A stretch of DNA of 64,000 nucleotides from Lysobacter sp. (GTDB lineage: Bacteria > Pseudomonadota > Gammaproteobacteria > Xanthomonadales > Xanthomonadaceae), in the NCBI GenBank assembly GCA_013141175.1, contig JABFRN010000001.1, positions 868,001 through 932,000 on the forward strand. Reading direction: 5' to 3'. How positions within the stretch are numbered: position 1 is the stretch's first letter; every line of letters begins with the position of its first letter. Shown here one piece after another: positions 8,181 through 16,328 of the stretch. The position numbers and the translations under genes were made by a program. Below the pieces are notes generated by a model. It did not search any database and was not told where the DNA came from. It saw only the letters and a program-made list of their open reading frames with translations.

Positions 8181-9989
8181 TCAATGCTCGCGGTGGAGAT
8201 TCCGCTGCAACCGCGCCGAGACCATCGAATTCTCGTGCCAGGCGGCGTCCTGGATGTGTTTCGGCTGGCCCCGCAGCCAGCCGCGCTGCGCGGCGAGCCG
8301 GTTCTTGCTGCCGGCATGCTTGGCGATGGCGTAGCGCACTTCGCCCTCGGACGAGACCACGATGGTGGAACCGCCGAGGAACCAGCCTTCGCGCACCCGC
8401 GCCTTCTGCACCACTTCGGCGACCAGATCGAACGCGACATCGCCGCGCAGCGATACCCGGCGCAGGGTGCGCAACGACAGCAATCGCGGTGGCGCGAACG
8501 CGCCGCCGGGTTCGACCAGTCCGAAATCGTGCGCGTGCCTCGGCGTGCAGATGGTGTCGCCCAGTGCCTGCGCGGCGCGGCGCACGGAACCGCCGTCGTC
8601 GTCCTGAGGCCAGTCGCAGAAACCGTCGTCGAAGGTCAGCCCGAGATTGCGGAAGCGCAGCTGCGGAATCACGATCCGCCCGGACTGCGGGGGTTTCCAC
8701 AGCAGGCTTTCGACGCTGAGCGTGGGCACGTCCGGCACGGTCACGCCATAACGCCGGAACGAGCCGACGATGACTTCACGGTACGCCGTGCCTTCCTCGC
8801 CGACCAGGTCGTAGTCAGCGGTGATCAGCGCGCGCAGGTATTCGCCGAAGGTGCAGTGGAACGGCGGGCAGTAGTCGATCGCGCGGATGACGATGTTGAG
8901 GAATTTCCGCGCCAGCGTCGAAGCCTGCTGCGCCAGCCAGTGGATGCCTTCGTGCGAGAGCCGGCCCTGATAGGTCGCCAGCGAACGTTTGATCTTGCCG
9001 GTGCGGCGCTCGAACACTTCGCAGAACGCATCGAACACCGCCGACAACAACACCGCGCCGAGGTCGTGCTCCTCGTCGTAATGCGTGTACATGTCGCTCT
9101 GGGCGATGGCCTCGTCCGGGCCGGGCGTGGTGATCGCGGTACGCAGCGGATTGTGGCCGTCGACCTGGGTGAAGCCGAATTCCTTGCCGATCGACACCAG
9201 CAGGTCGTCCTTGATCCCGCCCTGGCTCTTCTCGATCGCGCGTTCCACCATCTCGCGCTGCGAAAAGCGCATGAACACCGCGACCAGATCGGAAAAGCCC
9301 TCATGCAGCGCCGACACATCCGGGTGCGTCGGGCGCATGAAATTCGGACGCAGGCCATCGAGCAGCGCATGGCTCATCTCGTGCGCCACGATCTCGCGCG
9401 ACAGTGCGGTGTAAACCAGCGCACCGGGCTGGCTCGGGCCCTTGGCGAAACGTTCGGCGGTGGCGTAGCCGAATTTCAGCGCGCCGCTTTCGCGATCGTA
9501 ATAGGCGTTGGCGTCCTTGAACGCCGCAGGCGCGACGCGCAGCTTGCCGTCGACGTGGCCTTTGCCGCCCAGCGGGCCGAATCCGGGATCGCGCCCGAGC
9601 GCGCGCACGAAGCGTTCGTAGGTTTCCATGCCCACGGCGTAGACCATCTGCTGGATGAAAGCGCGATTGGTGCTGCTCGGCGGCAGGCCGTCCTCCATCA
9701 GCACCGCCGGGCGATCCAGATCCACGCCGTCGTAGGGCGTCTGCGTGCCCTCGTCGAAATCCTGCACCACCAGCACCGCGCCCTGCGGCCCGGGCTGCAG
9801 GGGTTCGTAGGGAATCGACACTGTGTAGATCGCGCCGTCCTCGGTGCCGAGGCTCGGATCCTGCGCGTACACGCGCAACTTGCGCCGCGCCGGCATCTCG
9901 CGGTTCTGCAACGCCAGCCGCGCGCGCTTGCGGCTGAGACTGTCGTGGACCATGAAGGGCCAGGGTTTGTCAGTGCTCTTACCTGCCAT
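8181..9989 (-). CDS. Thermolysin-like (gluzincin) zinc metallopeptidase, no signal peptide
   Basis: 602 aa. HEMSH at residues 203-207 is the HExxH zinc site; Glu230 in HEGFSD, followed by Asp234, gives the ExxxD third-ligand motif of M4 thermolysin-like enzymes 23 residues later. The usual thermolysin prepro region and signal peptide are absent, so the protein looks cytoplasmic or is exported by another route. The region after residue about 330 is unassigned. Its ATG lies 6 nt after the stop of the caspase-fusion gene, and its GGGGAG ribosome site lies inside the last codons of that gene, indicating translational coupling. Together the pair look like a protease module; the substrate is unknown. 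Confidence 0.85.
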   Translation of the reverse strand: MAGKSTDKPWPFMVHDSLSRKRARLALQNREMPARRKLRVYAQDPSLGTEDGAIYTVSIPYEPLQPGPQGAVLVVQDFDEGTQTPYDGVDLDRPAVLMEDGLPPSSTNRAFIQQMVYAVGMETYERFVRALGRDPGFGPLGGKGHVDGKLRVAPAAFKDANAYYDRESGALKFGYATAERFAKGPSQPGALVYTALSREIVAHEMSHALLDGLRPNFMRPTHPDVSALHEGFSDLVAVFMRFSQREMVERAIEKSQGGIKDDLLVSIGKEFGFTQVDGHNPLRTAITTPGPDEAIAQSDMYTHYDEEHDLGAVLLSAVFDAFCEVFERRTGKIKRSLATYQGRLSHEGIHWLAQQASTLARKFLNIVIRAIDYCPPFHCTFGEYLRALITADYDLVGEEGTAYREVIVGSFRRYGVTVPDVPTLSVESLLWKPPQSGRIVIPQLRFRNLGLTFDDGFCDWPQDDDGGSVRRAAQALGDTICTPRHAHDFGLVEPGGAFAPPRLLSLRTLRRVSLRGDVAFDLVAEVVQKARVREGWFLGGSTIVVSSEGEVRYAIAKHAGSKNRLAAQRGWLRGQPKHIQDAAWHENSMVSARLQRNLHREH

Positions 9990-9995
9990 GAGCGA

Positions 9996-12935
9996 TCACT
10001 CCCCGCCGAACACACGCCGCTCACTCAACCCGGTCGCCGGTTTCAGCAGCAGCGGATGCTGGCGGGGACGCGTGCCGAACTTCGCAACGATCGCATCCAT
10101 GAACGCGCGGTTGCTGCTGCCGTCGCGCGCCGCCGTCGCCAACAGCGCGCTGGCATGCCGGGTGAAGTCGCCCTGGCCGTTGCTCTCCCACGCGTATTCG
10201 TCGTCGCGACAGGCGGCGAAATGGACCACGCCGGGCAGCGCCGGACGCTCTCCAACGCCGCGCGCGCGCACCGACTTGCCCTTGCGCAACGACAGGAACT
10301 TGCGGCGCACGTCGTCGCTCAGCCGTAGAAAACGCACGCGTTCGTCGCTGCCGCGCTTGCCGGTGGCCGGGAGCCCCGGCGCGAAGCGGCTGTTGCTGCC
10401 GGAATGGCAGCAGTCCATGAACATCGTGAGGAACGCGCCTTTGGGCAACGCTTCGGTCTGCAGATGGAAATCGTCGTCGATCAGCAGCGCGCCCTTGTCG
10501 TAATCGATCGGCACGAACGCCTGGTCGAGACCGCTGGCCTCGTCGCCGTCATCGTCTTCCACCTGGGTGCCGTGACCGGCGTACTGGAACACCAGCTCGT
10601 CGCCTGCGCGCGCATCGACGATCAATTCGCGCAGACCCTGCACGATCGCGCTGCGCGTCGCGTCGCGGTCGACGATGCGCCTGACCTGGAACCCGAGCCC
10701 GTCGAGCGTGTCGGCCCAGCGCTTGCTGTCGTTGACGCAACCGCTCAACGGCTGGCCGGCGTAGCTGTCGATGCCGATGCACAGCGCGAGTTTGCGCGCA
10801 TTGCGTTTGCGGTTGCCGCCTGCCGGAGATGGGGATGAAGGCATGGCATCGCTCTCGCCGGCAGCGTCATCGCCTACGGAATCGTCGTCGCCATCGGGTT
10901 CCACATCGTCGCCGAACCGGGCCGGCGATTCCGGTCCGTTCATGCAGCAACAGCAGCAGCCCGAACCGCCGTTTCTCGATTCCGTCGCGACGGCCGCCTC
11001 CGGGTCGAGGCTGCGACTTTCGATGCCGCAGCGGTCGAATGCATCCTTGCTGGGGAACTGCGTATTGTCGTCGGTGCGGAATATCGGATGTTCCTTGACG
11101 TGGCCGCTGGCGAGGATGCGCCTGAGCACCGATGTCATCGTCGCGGGGTCATTGTCGAAACCGCCATGGGTCACGGCGCGGGTCTTGTCGTTGAATCGCC
11201 CGGAGTCGTGGGATGGCGACAGCTCGAGCGCGCCGCGGGCCTCGAAGCTCAGTTCGCCGAGCGCCAGCTTCGTCACGCCGAAGCAGTCTGCGATGTCGTT
11301 TTTCCTGCCTTTCGCGACGCCATCGAAAACATCCTTCGCCAGACCGAGAATCCGACCGTCGGTGTGGTCTTCGCAGGCTTCCCGCACGAAATAAAGCAGC
11401 GATTTCCGGTAGACATGCGCGACCGAGTCGTCCTGCTCGGCTTCATCGGTCATCGTGTACATCGTCAAGTCGTTGATGCGCGGGACTGCGCCATTCGGCA
11501 AGTGCGGCATGACGCGCTGCGCAAACACATCGGTGCGGATCGCGGGTGCGAGATAGGTCAGCGTTTCGATGTCGCAGGCGGACGCGTCTGTGGCCGACGT
11601 TCCATGCAGCAGCGGCAGGAATTTCGACAGCAGGATCGGCCCGGTACTGTGCCCGATTGCATGCACCTTAAGCTTGCCCTTGTGCTTTTGCAGCAAGGGC
11701 TTCAGCAACTCGGCGAACAACCATGCGCCGCCGGGGCGGTTGTCCAGCGCGGGGATGCTTTTCAGCGATGCGTTCTCGGCATCGGTCTTCATGCGCGCCC
11801 AGACCTTGCGCGCAGCGCGCTGGGTCAGACCTTCGAGCAGCCGATCCCACAGATCGCCCAGTCCACGCGCTCCGACGGCGCGCGGCGTGTTGCGCAGGGT
11901 ATCGAGCAGTCCCGACTCCCAGATGAAGAAGACCGGATAGACATCATGCGCGAGCCACCATCGCAGCATGCTGCGCGCGTAGCAGAGCGCGACCTTCTCG
12001 TTGTTGAGGCCGCCATGCACGTAGAACACCAGGTGCGGCGTCTTGTTGTTCTGCAGACGGCGCTCGATATAGGCCGGCAGATGCGTATCGACGATCGCCT
12101 TCAGCGAGGAACGCGTGCAGGAGAAGCCGGACAGGCTGCTGGACAGATCACCTTCGCTCGACAGCACGCCCTTGGAGAGATTGATCACGTGGGGCAGCAG
12201 CGGGTGGACGCTGAAATCGACTCCGCGGGCCGCCGCCGGCGCAAGCGCGCCGCGTTCGATCAGATCGACGAGGAATGCCTGACGCTGCAGCGAATCCTGA
12301 TCCTCGGGCACTTCGGCGAATGCCGGTTCGAGATCGAGACCATCTTCCGCGGACGGGTCGCGCGACCGGGGGCCATGCCAGCCGCGGATCGCCTCCCCAT
12401 CCAGCACAGCATCCGACTGGGCAGGCAGCGTCGGATCGGCGCCCGCGAGCAGTGCGGTGATCGCGGCGCATGTCGCCTTGGCATGCTTGGGCATATCCCT
12501 CGGGAACAGCACCGCTTTCCGATTCAGGTCGAACCGCTCCAGCAGGGCCCGGACCACCGCGAGAAGAACGTCCTGCTGCGGGCTTTCGAGTTTGTCGTTG
12601 CCATCATCGAAGTTGCCGATGATTTCGATCATGAACGGCCCTTTGCGGCGCGATCCGTTCTGGCCGCTGGCACTGGCAGGCGGCATCTCGAACGCGCGCC
12701 CGGTCCAGATGCCGCCGTGGGGATCGATGCTCAGATGTTGGGCGATGTCGGCCAGACCCACATGCTCGGTGTGGTATCGCCGCATCGCTTCGAGGCTGAC
12801 CGCGCCACGGAAGTCGCGCTTGGACGGCATCCGCGTGTGGTGCAGATGGATTGCGTCGATCTTGCGTCTGGGCTGCTCCCAGGACTCAAGCAACCGCTCG
12901 AAATCGACGAGTCCGATCTTCTGGATCGCGGCCAT
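9996..12935 (-). CDS. Three-domain protein: amidase/PGRP-like, alpha/beta-hydrolase, caspase-like protease
   Basis: 979 aa, no signal peptide. Residues about 20-160 look like an N-acetylmuramoyl-L-alanine amidase/PGRP fold (IHLHHT at 29-34, LSIDPHGGIWTGR, IEIIGNFDD, then H151/C156). Residues about 290-530 look like an alpha/beta-hydrolase: HGG at 307-309 and nucleophile motif GHSTG with Ser430. A low-complexity acidic linker follows, with five consecutive cysteines at 660-664. Residues about 714-970 are a caspase/metacaspase p20-like domain: LALCIGIDSY, catalytic His788 in YAGHGTQ and Cys843 in DCCHSG, with an acidic DDDGDEASG segment. Caspase-like domains in bacteria often act in conflict or cell-death modules; here that is inference. 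It is divergent from ahcY and coupled to the metallopeptidase gene. Confidence 0.85.
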   Translation of the reverse strand: MAAIQKIGLVDFERLLESWEQPRRKIDAIHLHHTRMPSKRDFRGAVSLEAMRRYHTEHVGLADIAQHLSIDPHGGIWTGRAFEMPPASASGQNGSRRKGPFMIEIIGNFDDGNDKLESPQQDVLLAVVRALLERFDLNRKAVLFPRDMPKHAKATCAAITALLAGADPTLPAQSDAVLDGEAIRGWHGPRSRDPSAEDGLDLEPAFAEVPEDQDSLQRQAFLVDLIERGALAPAAARGVDFSVHPLLPHVINLSKGVLSSEGDLSSSLSGFSCTRSSLKAIVDTHLPAYIERRLQNNKTPHLVFYVHGGLNNEKVALCYARSMLRWWLAHDVYPVFFIWESGLLDTLRNTPRAVGARGLGDLWDRLLEGLTQRAARKVWARMKTDAENASLKSIPALDNRPGGAWLFAELLKPLLQKHKGKLKVHAIGHSTGPILLSKFLPLLHGTSATDASACDIETLTYLAPAIRTDVFAQRVMPHLPNGAVPRINDLTMYTMTDEAEQDDSVAHVYRKSLLYFVREACEDHTDGRILGLAKDVFDGVAKGRKNDIADCFGVTKLALGELSFEARGALELSPSHDSGRFNDKTRAVTHGGFDNDPATMTSVLRRILASGHVKEHPIFRTDDNTQFPSKDAFDRCGIESRSLDPEAAVATESRNGGSGCCCCCMNGPESPARFGDDVEPDGDDDSVGDDAAGESDAMPSSPSPAGGNRKRNARKLALCIGIDSYAGQPLSGCVNDSKRWADTLDGLGFQVRRIVDRDATRSAIVQGLRELIVDARAGDELVFQYAGHGTQVEDDDGDEASGLDQAFVPIDYDKGALLIDDDFHLQTEALPKGAFLTMFMDCCHSGSNSRFAPGLPATGKRGSDERVRFLRLSDDVRRKFLSLRKGKSVRARGVGERPALPGVVHFAACRDDEYAWESNGQGDFTRHASALLATAARDGSSNRAFMDAIVAKFGTRPRQHPLLLKPATGLSERRVFGGE

Positions 12936-13097
12936 ACGTCCTCCGTGTCCTTGCCCGATGGGTCATCACGACAACGTAATGTGACGACAGTCGCGGTCAT
13001 CATGCCGATTGGCATCCGGGCAGGCGGACTCTCTGCGGTATCAGCCCGGAATCGTGTTTCCGGCGGGGGCTGGCCTGGCGTCCAGCTGATTCATCCT

Positions 13098-13121
13098 TTC
13101 ATCGCGAGATAGCGATACAAT
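13098..13121 (+). promoter_or_regulatory. ahcY promoter with operator-like site shared with metF
   Basis: The stretch TTCATCGCGAGATAGCGATA contains the inverted repeat ATCGC-N6-GCGAT and runs into a -10-like TACAAT at 13116-13121. The same sequence at the same spacing stands before metF (17786-17809). A shared regulator of SAM-cycle genes, for example an ArsR-family SahR, is a reasonable guess; no regulator gene is in the window. Confidence 0.65.
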
Positions 13122-13131
13122 GCCCGCCTCT

Positions 13132-13210
13132 GCGCCGAGGGGCGCTGCAAGCCCGGCTTTCTGGTCCGGGATCAGGCTCGGCGGAGGCTTCACTCTGGAA
13201 CGGCGCCCGT
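13132..13210 (+). promoter_or_regulatory. S-adenosylhomocysteine (SAH) riboswitch
   Basis: P1 is formed by GCCGAG (13134-13139) and CTCGGC (13177-13182), P2 by CCCGG (13152-13156) and CCGGG (13166-13170), and the pseudoknot by GGCGC (13141-13145) with GCGCC (13203-13207). The conserved GGGGCGCTGC and CAGGCTCGG segments match the SAH riboswitch known upstream of ahcY in proteobacteria. High SAH would turn expression on. It lies about 55 nt upstream of the ahcY start. Confidence 0.93.
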
Positions 13211-13263
13211 TCACTGCGCACCCGGCCATCCGCCCGGGCGCACTCGACGGAAGAACCATCGCC

Positions 13264-14706
13264 ATGAACGCACAAGTCAAAACCCACCCCGACTACAAAG
13301 TCTCCGACATGCAGCTCGGCGAAGCCGAATGGGGCCGCAAGGAAATCGATATCGCCGAGCACGAGATGCCGGGCCTGATGTCGATCCGCAAGAAGCACGC
13401 CGCCGCCAAGCCGCTCAAGGGCGTCCGCGTGACCGGTTCGCTGCACATGACCATCCAGACCGCCGTGCTGATCGAAACCCTGAAGGACATCGGCGCCGAC
13501 GTGCGCTGGGCCTCGTGCAACATCTTCTCGACCCAGAACCACGCCGCGCAGGCGATCGCCGCCACCGGCACCCCGGTGTTCGCGTGGAAAGGCGAGACGC
13601 TGGAAGAATATTGGGACTGCACCCTCGACGCGGTGACCTTCCCGGGCGGCAAGGGCCCGGAGCTGGTGGTCGACGACGGCGGCGACGTCACCCTGCTGAT
13701 CCACAAGGGCTACGAGCTGGAACAGGGTTCGACCTGGGTCGACGAACCGGCCTCGTCGCATGAAGAAGGCGTCATCAAGAATCTGCTCAAGCGCGTCGCC
13801 AAGGAGCGCCCGGGCTTCTGGACCAATGTGGTCAAGGACTGGAAGGGCGTTTCCGAAGAAACCACCACCGGCGTGCACCGCCTGTACCAGATCGCGGAAC
13901 AGGGCAAGCTATTGGTGCCTGCGATCAACGTCAACGACTCGGTCACCAAGTCGAAGTTCGACAACCTCTACGGTTGCCGCGAGTCGCTGGCCGATGGCCT
14001 GAAGCGCGCGATGGACGTGATGCTGGCCGGCAAGGTCGCGGTGGTCTGCGGTTACGGCGACGTCGGCAAGGGCTCGGCGCATTCGCTGCGCGCGTACGGC
14101 GCCCGCGTCGTGGTCACCGAGATCGACCCGATCAACGCCCTGCAGGCGTCGATGGAAGGCTTCGAGGTCAACACCGTCGAATCCACCCTCGGCCGTGGCG
14201 ACATCTACGTCACCACCACCGGCAACAAGGACGTGCTGACGCTCGAGCACATCTCGCAGATGAAGGATCAGGCCATCGTCTGCAACATCGGCCACTTCGA
14301 CAACGAGATCCAGGTCGACAAGCTCAACGACTCCGACGCCGTGCGCCTGAACATCAAGCCGCAGGTCGACAAGTACACCTTCAAGGGTGCTGATGGAAAG
14401 CCGGGCAACAGCATCTACCTGCTCGCTGAAGGTCGCCTCGTGAACCTCGGCTGCGCCACCGGCCACCCGAGCTTCGTGATGTCGAACTCGTTCGCCAACC
14501 AGACCCTCGCGCAGATCGACCTGTGGGCCAACAAGGGCACCTACGAAGCCAAGGTCTACATCCTGCCGAAGAAACTGGACGAAGAAGTGGCGCGTCTGCA
14601 CCTGGAAAAGATCGGCGTGGTGCTGACCGAACTGACCACCGAACAGGCCGAATACCTGGGCGTGTCGAAGGACGGCCCGTACAAGCCGGAGCATTACCGC
14701 TACTGA
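13264..14706 (+). CDS. ahcY: S-adenosyl-L-homocysteine hydrolase
   Basis: 480 aa from the ATG at 13264 ([13 protein letters not shown]). It hydrolyses SAH to adenosine and homocysteine in the cytoplasm, relieving methyltransferase product inhibition. Seen: the NAD-binding motif [29 protein letters not shown], the roughly 40-residue bacterial insertion around [12 protein letters not shown], and the conserved C-terminus KPEHYRY. Length is normal for the family. It is preceded by an SAH riboswitch and an operator-like site shared with metF, and followed by a strong terminator, so it is probably monocistronic. Confidence 0.99.
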   Translation: MNAQVKTHPDYKVSDMQLGEAEWGRKEIDIAEHEMPGLMSIRKKHAAAKPLKGVRVTGSLHMTIQTAVLIETLKDIGADVRWASCNIFSTQNHAAQAIAATGTPVFAWKGETLEEYWDCTLDAVTFPGGKGPELVVDDGGDVTLLIHKGYELEQGSTWVDEPASSHEEGVIKNLLKRVAKERPGFWTNVVKDWKGVSEETTTGVHRLYQIAEQGKLLVPAINVNDSVTKSKFDNLYGCRESLADGLKRAMDVMLAGKVAVVCGYGDVGKGSAHSLRAYGARVVVTEIDPINALQASMEGFEVNTVESTLGRGDIYVTTTGNKDVLTLEHISQMKDQAIVCNIGHFDNEIQVDKLNDSDAVRLNIKPQVDKYTFKGADGKPGNSIYLLAEGRLVNLGCATGHPSFVMSNSFANQTLAQIDLWANKGTYEAKVYILPKKLDEEVARLHLEKIGVVLTELTTEQAEYLGVSKDGPYKPEHYRY

Positions 14707-14730
14707 TCCACGGCGGTTGCCTGCAAAACG

Positions 14731-14760
14731 AAAACGGGCGCTTCGGCGCCCGTTTTTTTT
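14731..14760 (+). terminator. Rho-independent terminator of ahcY
   Basis: A stem ACGGGCGC/GCGCCCGT closed by a TTCG tetraloop, followed by eight T. It lies 25 nt after the ahcY stop. Confidence 0.93.
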
Positions 14761-14778
14761 GTTTTTGGCTTGTCGTAG

Positions 14779-14856
14779 AGCGGAACCCCCGAAAGCGATT
14801 CCGCCATCCATGGATACCCTGTGGCCAACGGCGGAATCGCCTTCGGCGGTTCCGCC
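14779..14856. repeat. Inverted repeat (GCGGAA...TTCCGCC family)
   Basis: AGCGGAACCCCCGAAAGCGA (to 14805) is matched in inverted orientation by GGCGGAATCGCCTTCGGCGG (14830 onward). It is GC-rich and host-like, and marks the left boundary of the AT-richer insert that follows. Confidence 0.7.
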
Positions 14857-15195
14857 CTGCGCATGCGCCTTACGGCCTTACGTACGTCTCGGAAGGTGTT
14901 TGGCGCCTCACTTATAAACCCTACTTGCTGTCAGAACTGACAGGGTGAAAATCTCACTCTAGCGGCTTAGAAAAAACGGATGTACTCTTAAAAATATAAT
15001 TGCTCTGTCCAACTGCATATCGGGCGGATTGCCATATTGACTGAAGATGAGATTTTGAAAAAAGTCGCTGTACATTGTTGCTAAGCAGATCAAGTATTGC
15101 CGCTTCGCTAAGTTGAAACGCCTGTAAGGCTCTAGCACTTCACCTTGGGTGAACTACTGTAGTAGCCTCAGCACTAACAAGTATGGGAGAAATTA
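14857..15195. other. AT-rich leader region of the graspetide-like operon
   Basis: 339 nt with no convincing gene. Base composition drops sharply after about 14930 compared with ahcY. TATAAT occurs at 14995-15000 without a good -35. The distinct features are two adjacent inverted repeats at 15139-15165, described separately, and a GGGAGA ribosome site at 15185-15190. Confidence 0.5.
15139..15165. promoter_or_regulatory. Two adjacent inverted repeats upstream of the graspetide-like operon
   Basis: TTCACC-TTG-GGTGAA (15139-15153) is a perfect dyad and CTACT-GT-AGTAG (15154-15165) follows directly. They end 30 nt before the precursor start codon. They could be an operator or a leader RNA hairpin; there is no T tract, so a terminator is unlikely. 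Confidence 0.5.
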
Positions 15196-15390
15196 ATGCA
15201 TATTCTTGAGATGCTTGCTGTGAGCTCGCCAGCGCGCGACTCGACGCCGATGCCGATTGGTTGTCAATATGACTTTGCCGCTGGGATCTGGAAAAGTGAG
15301 CATGGCGCGATTTTGGCGCTGGACCCTGCTTTTGAGCAGCAGACGAAGAAAATGGATTTGGAAACAGGAGAGGATCAGAAGGGTCAATGA
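15196..15390 (+). CDS. Putative graspetide (omega-ester/amide RiPP) precursor peptide
   Basis: 64 aa, with GGGAGA at good distance from the ATG. The N-terminal two-thirds would be the leader; the C-terminus from residue 47 (EQQTKKMDLETGEDQKGQ) is rich in Thr, Lys, Asp and Glu, as expected for a core whose Thr/Ser/Lys side chains are joined to Asp/Glu side chains by an ATP-grasp ligase. T50, D54, E56, T57, E59 and D60 are the candidate ring residues. Its stop codon overlaps the start of the ATP-grasp gene (ATGA), the strongest evidence that this small frame is real. The sequence does not match the microviridin PFFARFL leader, so it would be a different graspetide group. Precursor status is inferred from context. 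Confidence 0.65.
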   Translation: MHILEMLAVSSPARDSTPMPIGCQYDFAAGIWKSEHGAILALDPAFEQQTKKMDLETGEDQKGQ

Positions 15391-16328
15391 TGAGGCCCAC
15401 TGTTCTCATACTCGCGGATCTCCATGATTTTTCAAGTGATAAGGTCTGCTTGGCACTTGCTCAAAAAGGTATAACATACCTTCGACTGAATCGAGACCAG
15501 CTGACAGATCTTCGCCTTTGCCTTGATCCTGTTGCACCGCGACTCAAGGTAGAATTTGAAGAGCAAACTTGGGTCGTAGATGAAACCTTGAAAAGCGTTT
15601 GGTATCGTCAGCCCACTTACCTTCGCAACTCAGAGGGGCGGGCTCTCTTACCGGCGGAGCAGCTGTCTAGATCTCAATGGATGGCATTCATGCGTGCGCT
15701 CAGCGTATTTGACAATGCACTCTGGGCGAATGATCCTTCTGCCACTTTTCGTGCCGAAAATAAGGCTTGGCAGCTCCGCATTGCAAGTGCGATTGGCTTT
15801 GATGTTCCTGAGACGCTAATCTCAAACGATTCCGCTGCCCCAGTGCTCGAGAAAATCGGTGACATAGTGGCGTTGAAGTCTCTCGATACGGTACTTCTTA
15901 GAGAGGGCGATACACAAACCTTTGCTTTCACGCAGATTGTGCCCTGGTCCGCTTGCGCGAGGTCTGAATTTCAAAAAATACCCTCAACGCTTCAAGCTGT
16001 TCTTCGCGACAAGCTTGATTTGAGGGTTACAGTCGTTGGTGAAAGGTTCTGGTGTGTGGCGATCCGTTACAAAGAGAATGGTATTGAAGGCGATTGGCGA
16101 CTCAACAAGAAGGACGAGCTTACCTACGAGGATTTTGAATTGCCTGATGAAGTGGCAGAATATTGTTTTGCACTAATGCGACGAATGGGCCTTGTTATGG
16201 CAGGAATTGATCTTGCACTCAGTGGCCATCGCTATTGGTTCATCGAAATCAATCCTACGGGCGAATGGGGCTGGCTTGAAAGCCGTACACGACCAATTGC
16301 GAGCGCTATAGCTTCTGTGCTCACATGA
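15387..16328 (+). CDS. ATP-grasp peptide ligase, graspetide (MvdD/PsnB-like) type
   Basis: 313 aa. Features of the MvdC/MvdD ATP-grasp family: VWYRQPTYLR near the N-terminus, WANDPSATFRAENKAWQL, GFDVPETLISN, LDLRVTVVGERFW, GDWRLN, and the metal/ATP site FIEINPTGEWGWLE close to the end. These enzymes phosphorylate acidic side chains of a precursor peptide and form ester or amide macrocycles. It starts within the precursor stop codon and ends within the next gene's start codon, so the three genes form a tightly coupled operon. Codon use is AT-richer than the flanks, a sign of horizontal transfer. No second ligase or dedicated protease/ABC exporter is present. Confidence 0.85.
   Translation: MMRPTVLILADLHDFSSDKVCLALAQKGITYLRLNRDQLTDLRLCLDPVAPRLKVEFEEQTWVVDETLKSVWYRQPTYLRNSEGRALLPAEQLSRSQWMAFMRALSVFDNALWANDPSATFRAENKAWQLRIASAIGFDVPETLISNDSAAPVLEKIGDIVALKSLDTVLLREGDTQTFAFTQIVPWSACARSEFQKIPSTLQAVLRDKLDLRVTVVGERFWCVAIRYKENGIEGDWRLNKKDELTYEDFELPDEVAEYCFALMRRMGLVMAGIDLALSGHRYWFIEINPTGEWGWLESRTRPIASAIASVLT

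Noticed and set aside
8086-8700. N-terminal extension of the S9 peptidase up to 8700
   Set aside because: It overlaps the metallopeptidase gene, is Arg/Ala-rich, and a signal peptide starts at 8085.
11088-13112. Plus-strand frame (674 aa) opposite the caspase-fusion gene
   Set aside because: Shadow frame; the minus-strand product has three recognisable domains, this one none.
15140-15409. Minus-strand 89-aa frame over the RiPP precursor
   Set aside because: No ribosome site and no motif; the plus-strand frame has both a ribosome site and a 4-nt overlap with the next gene.
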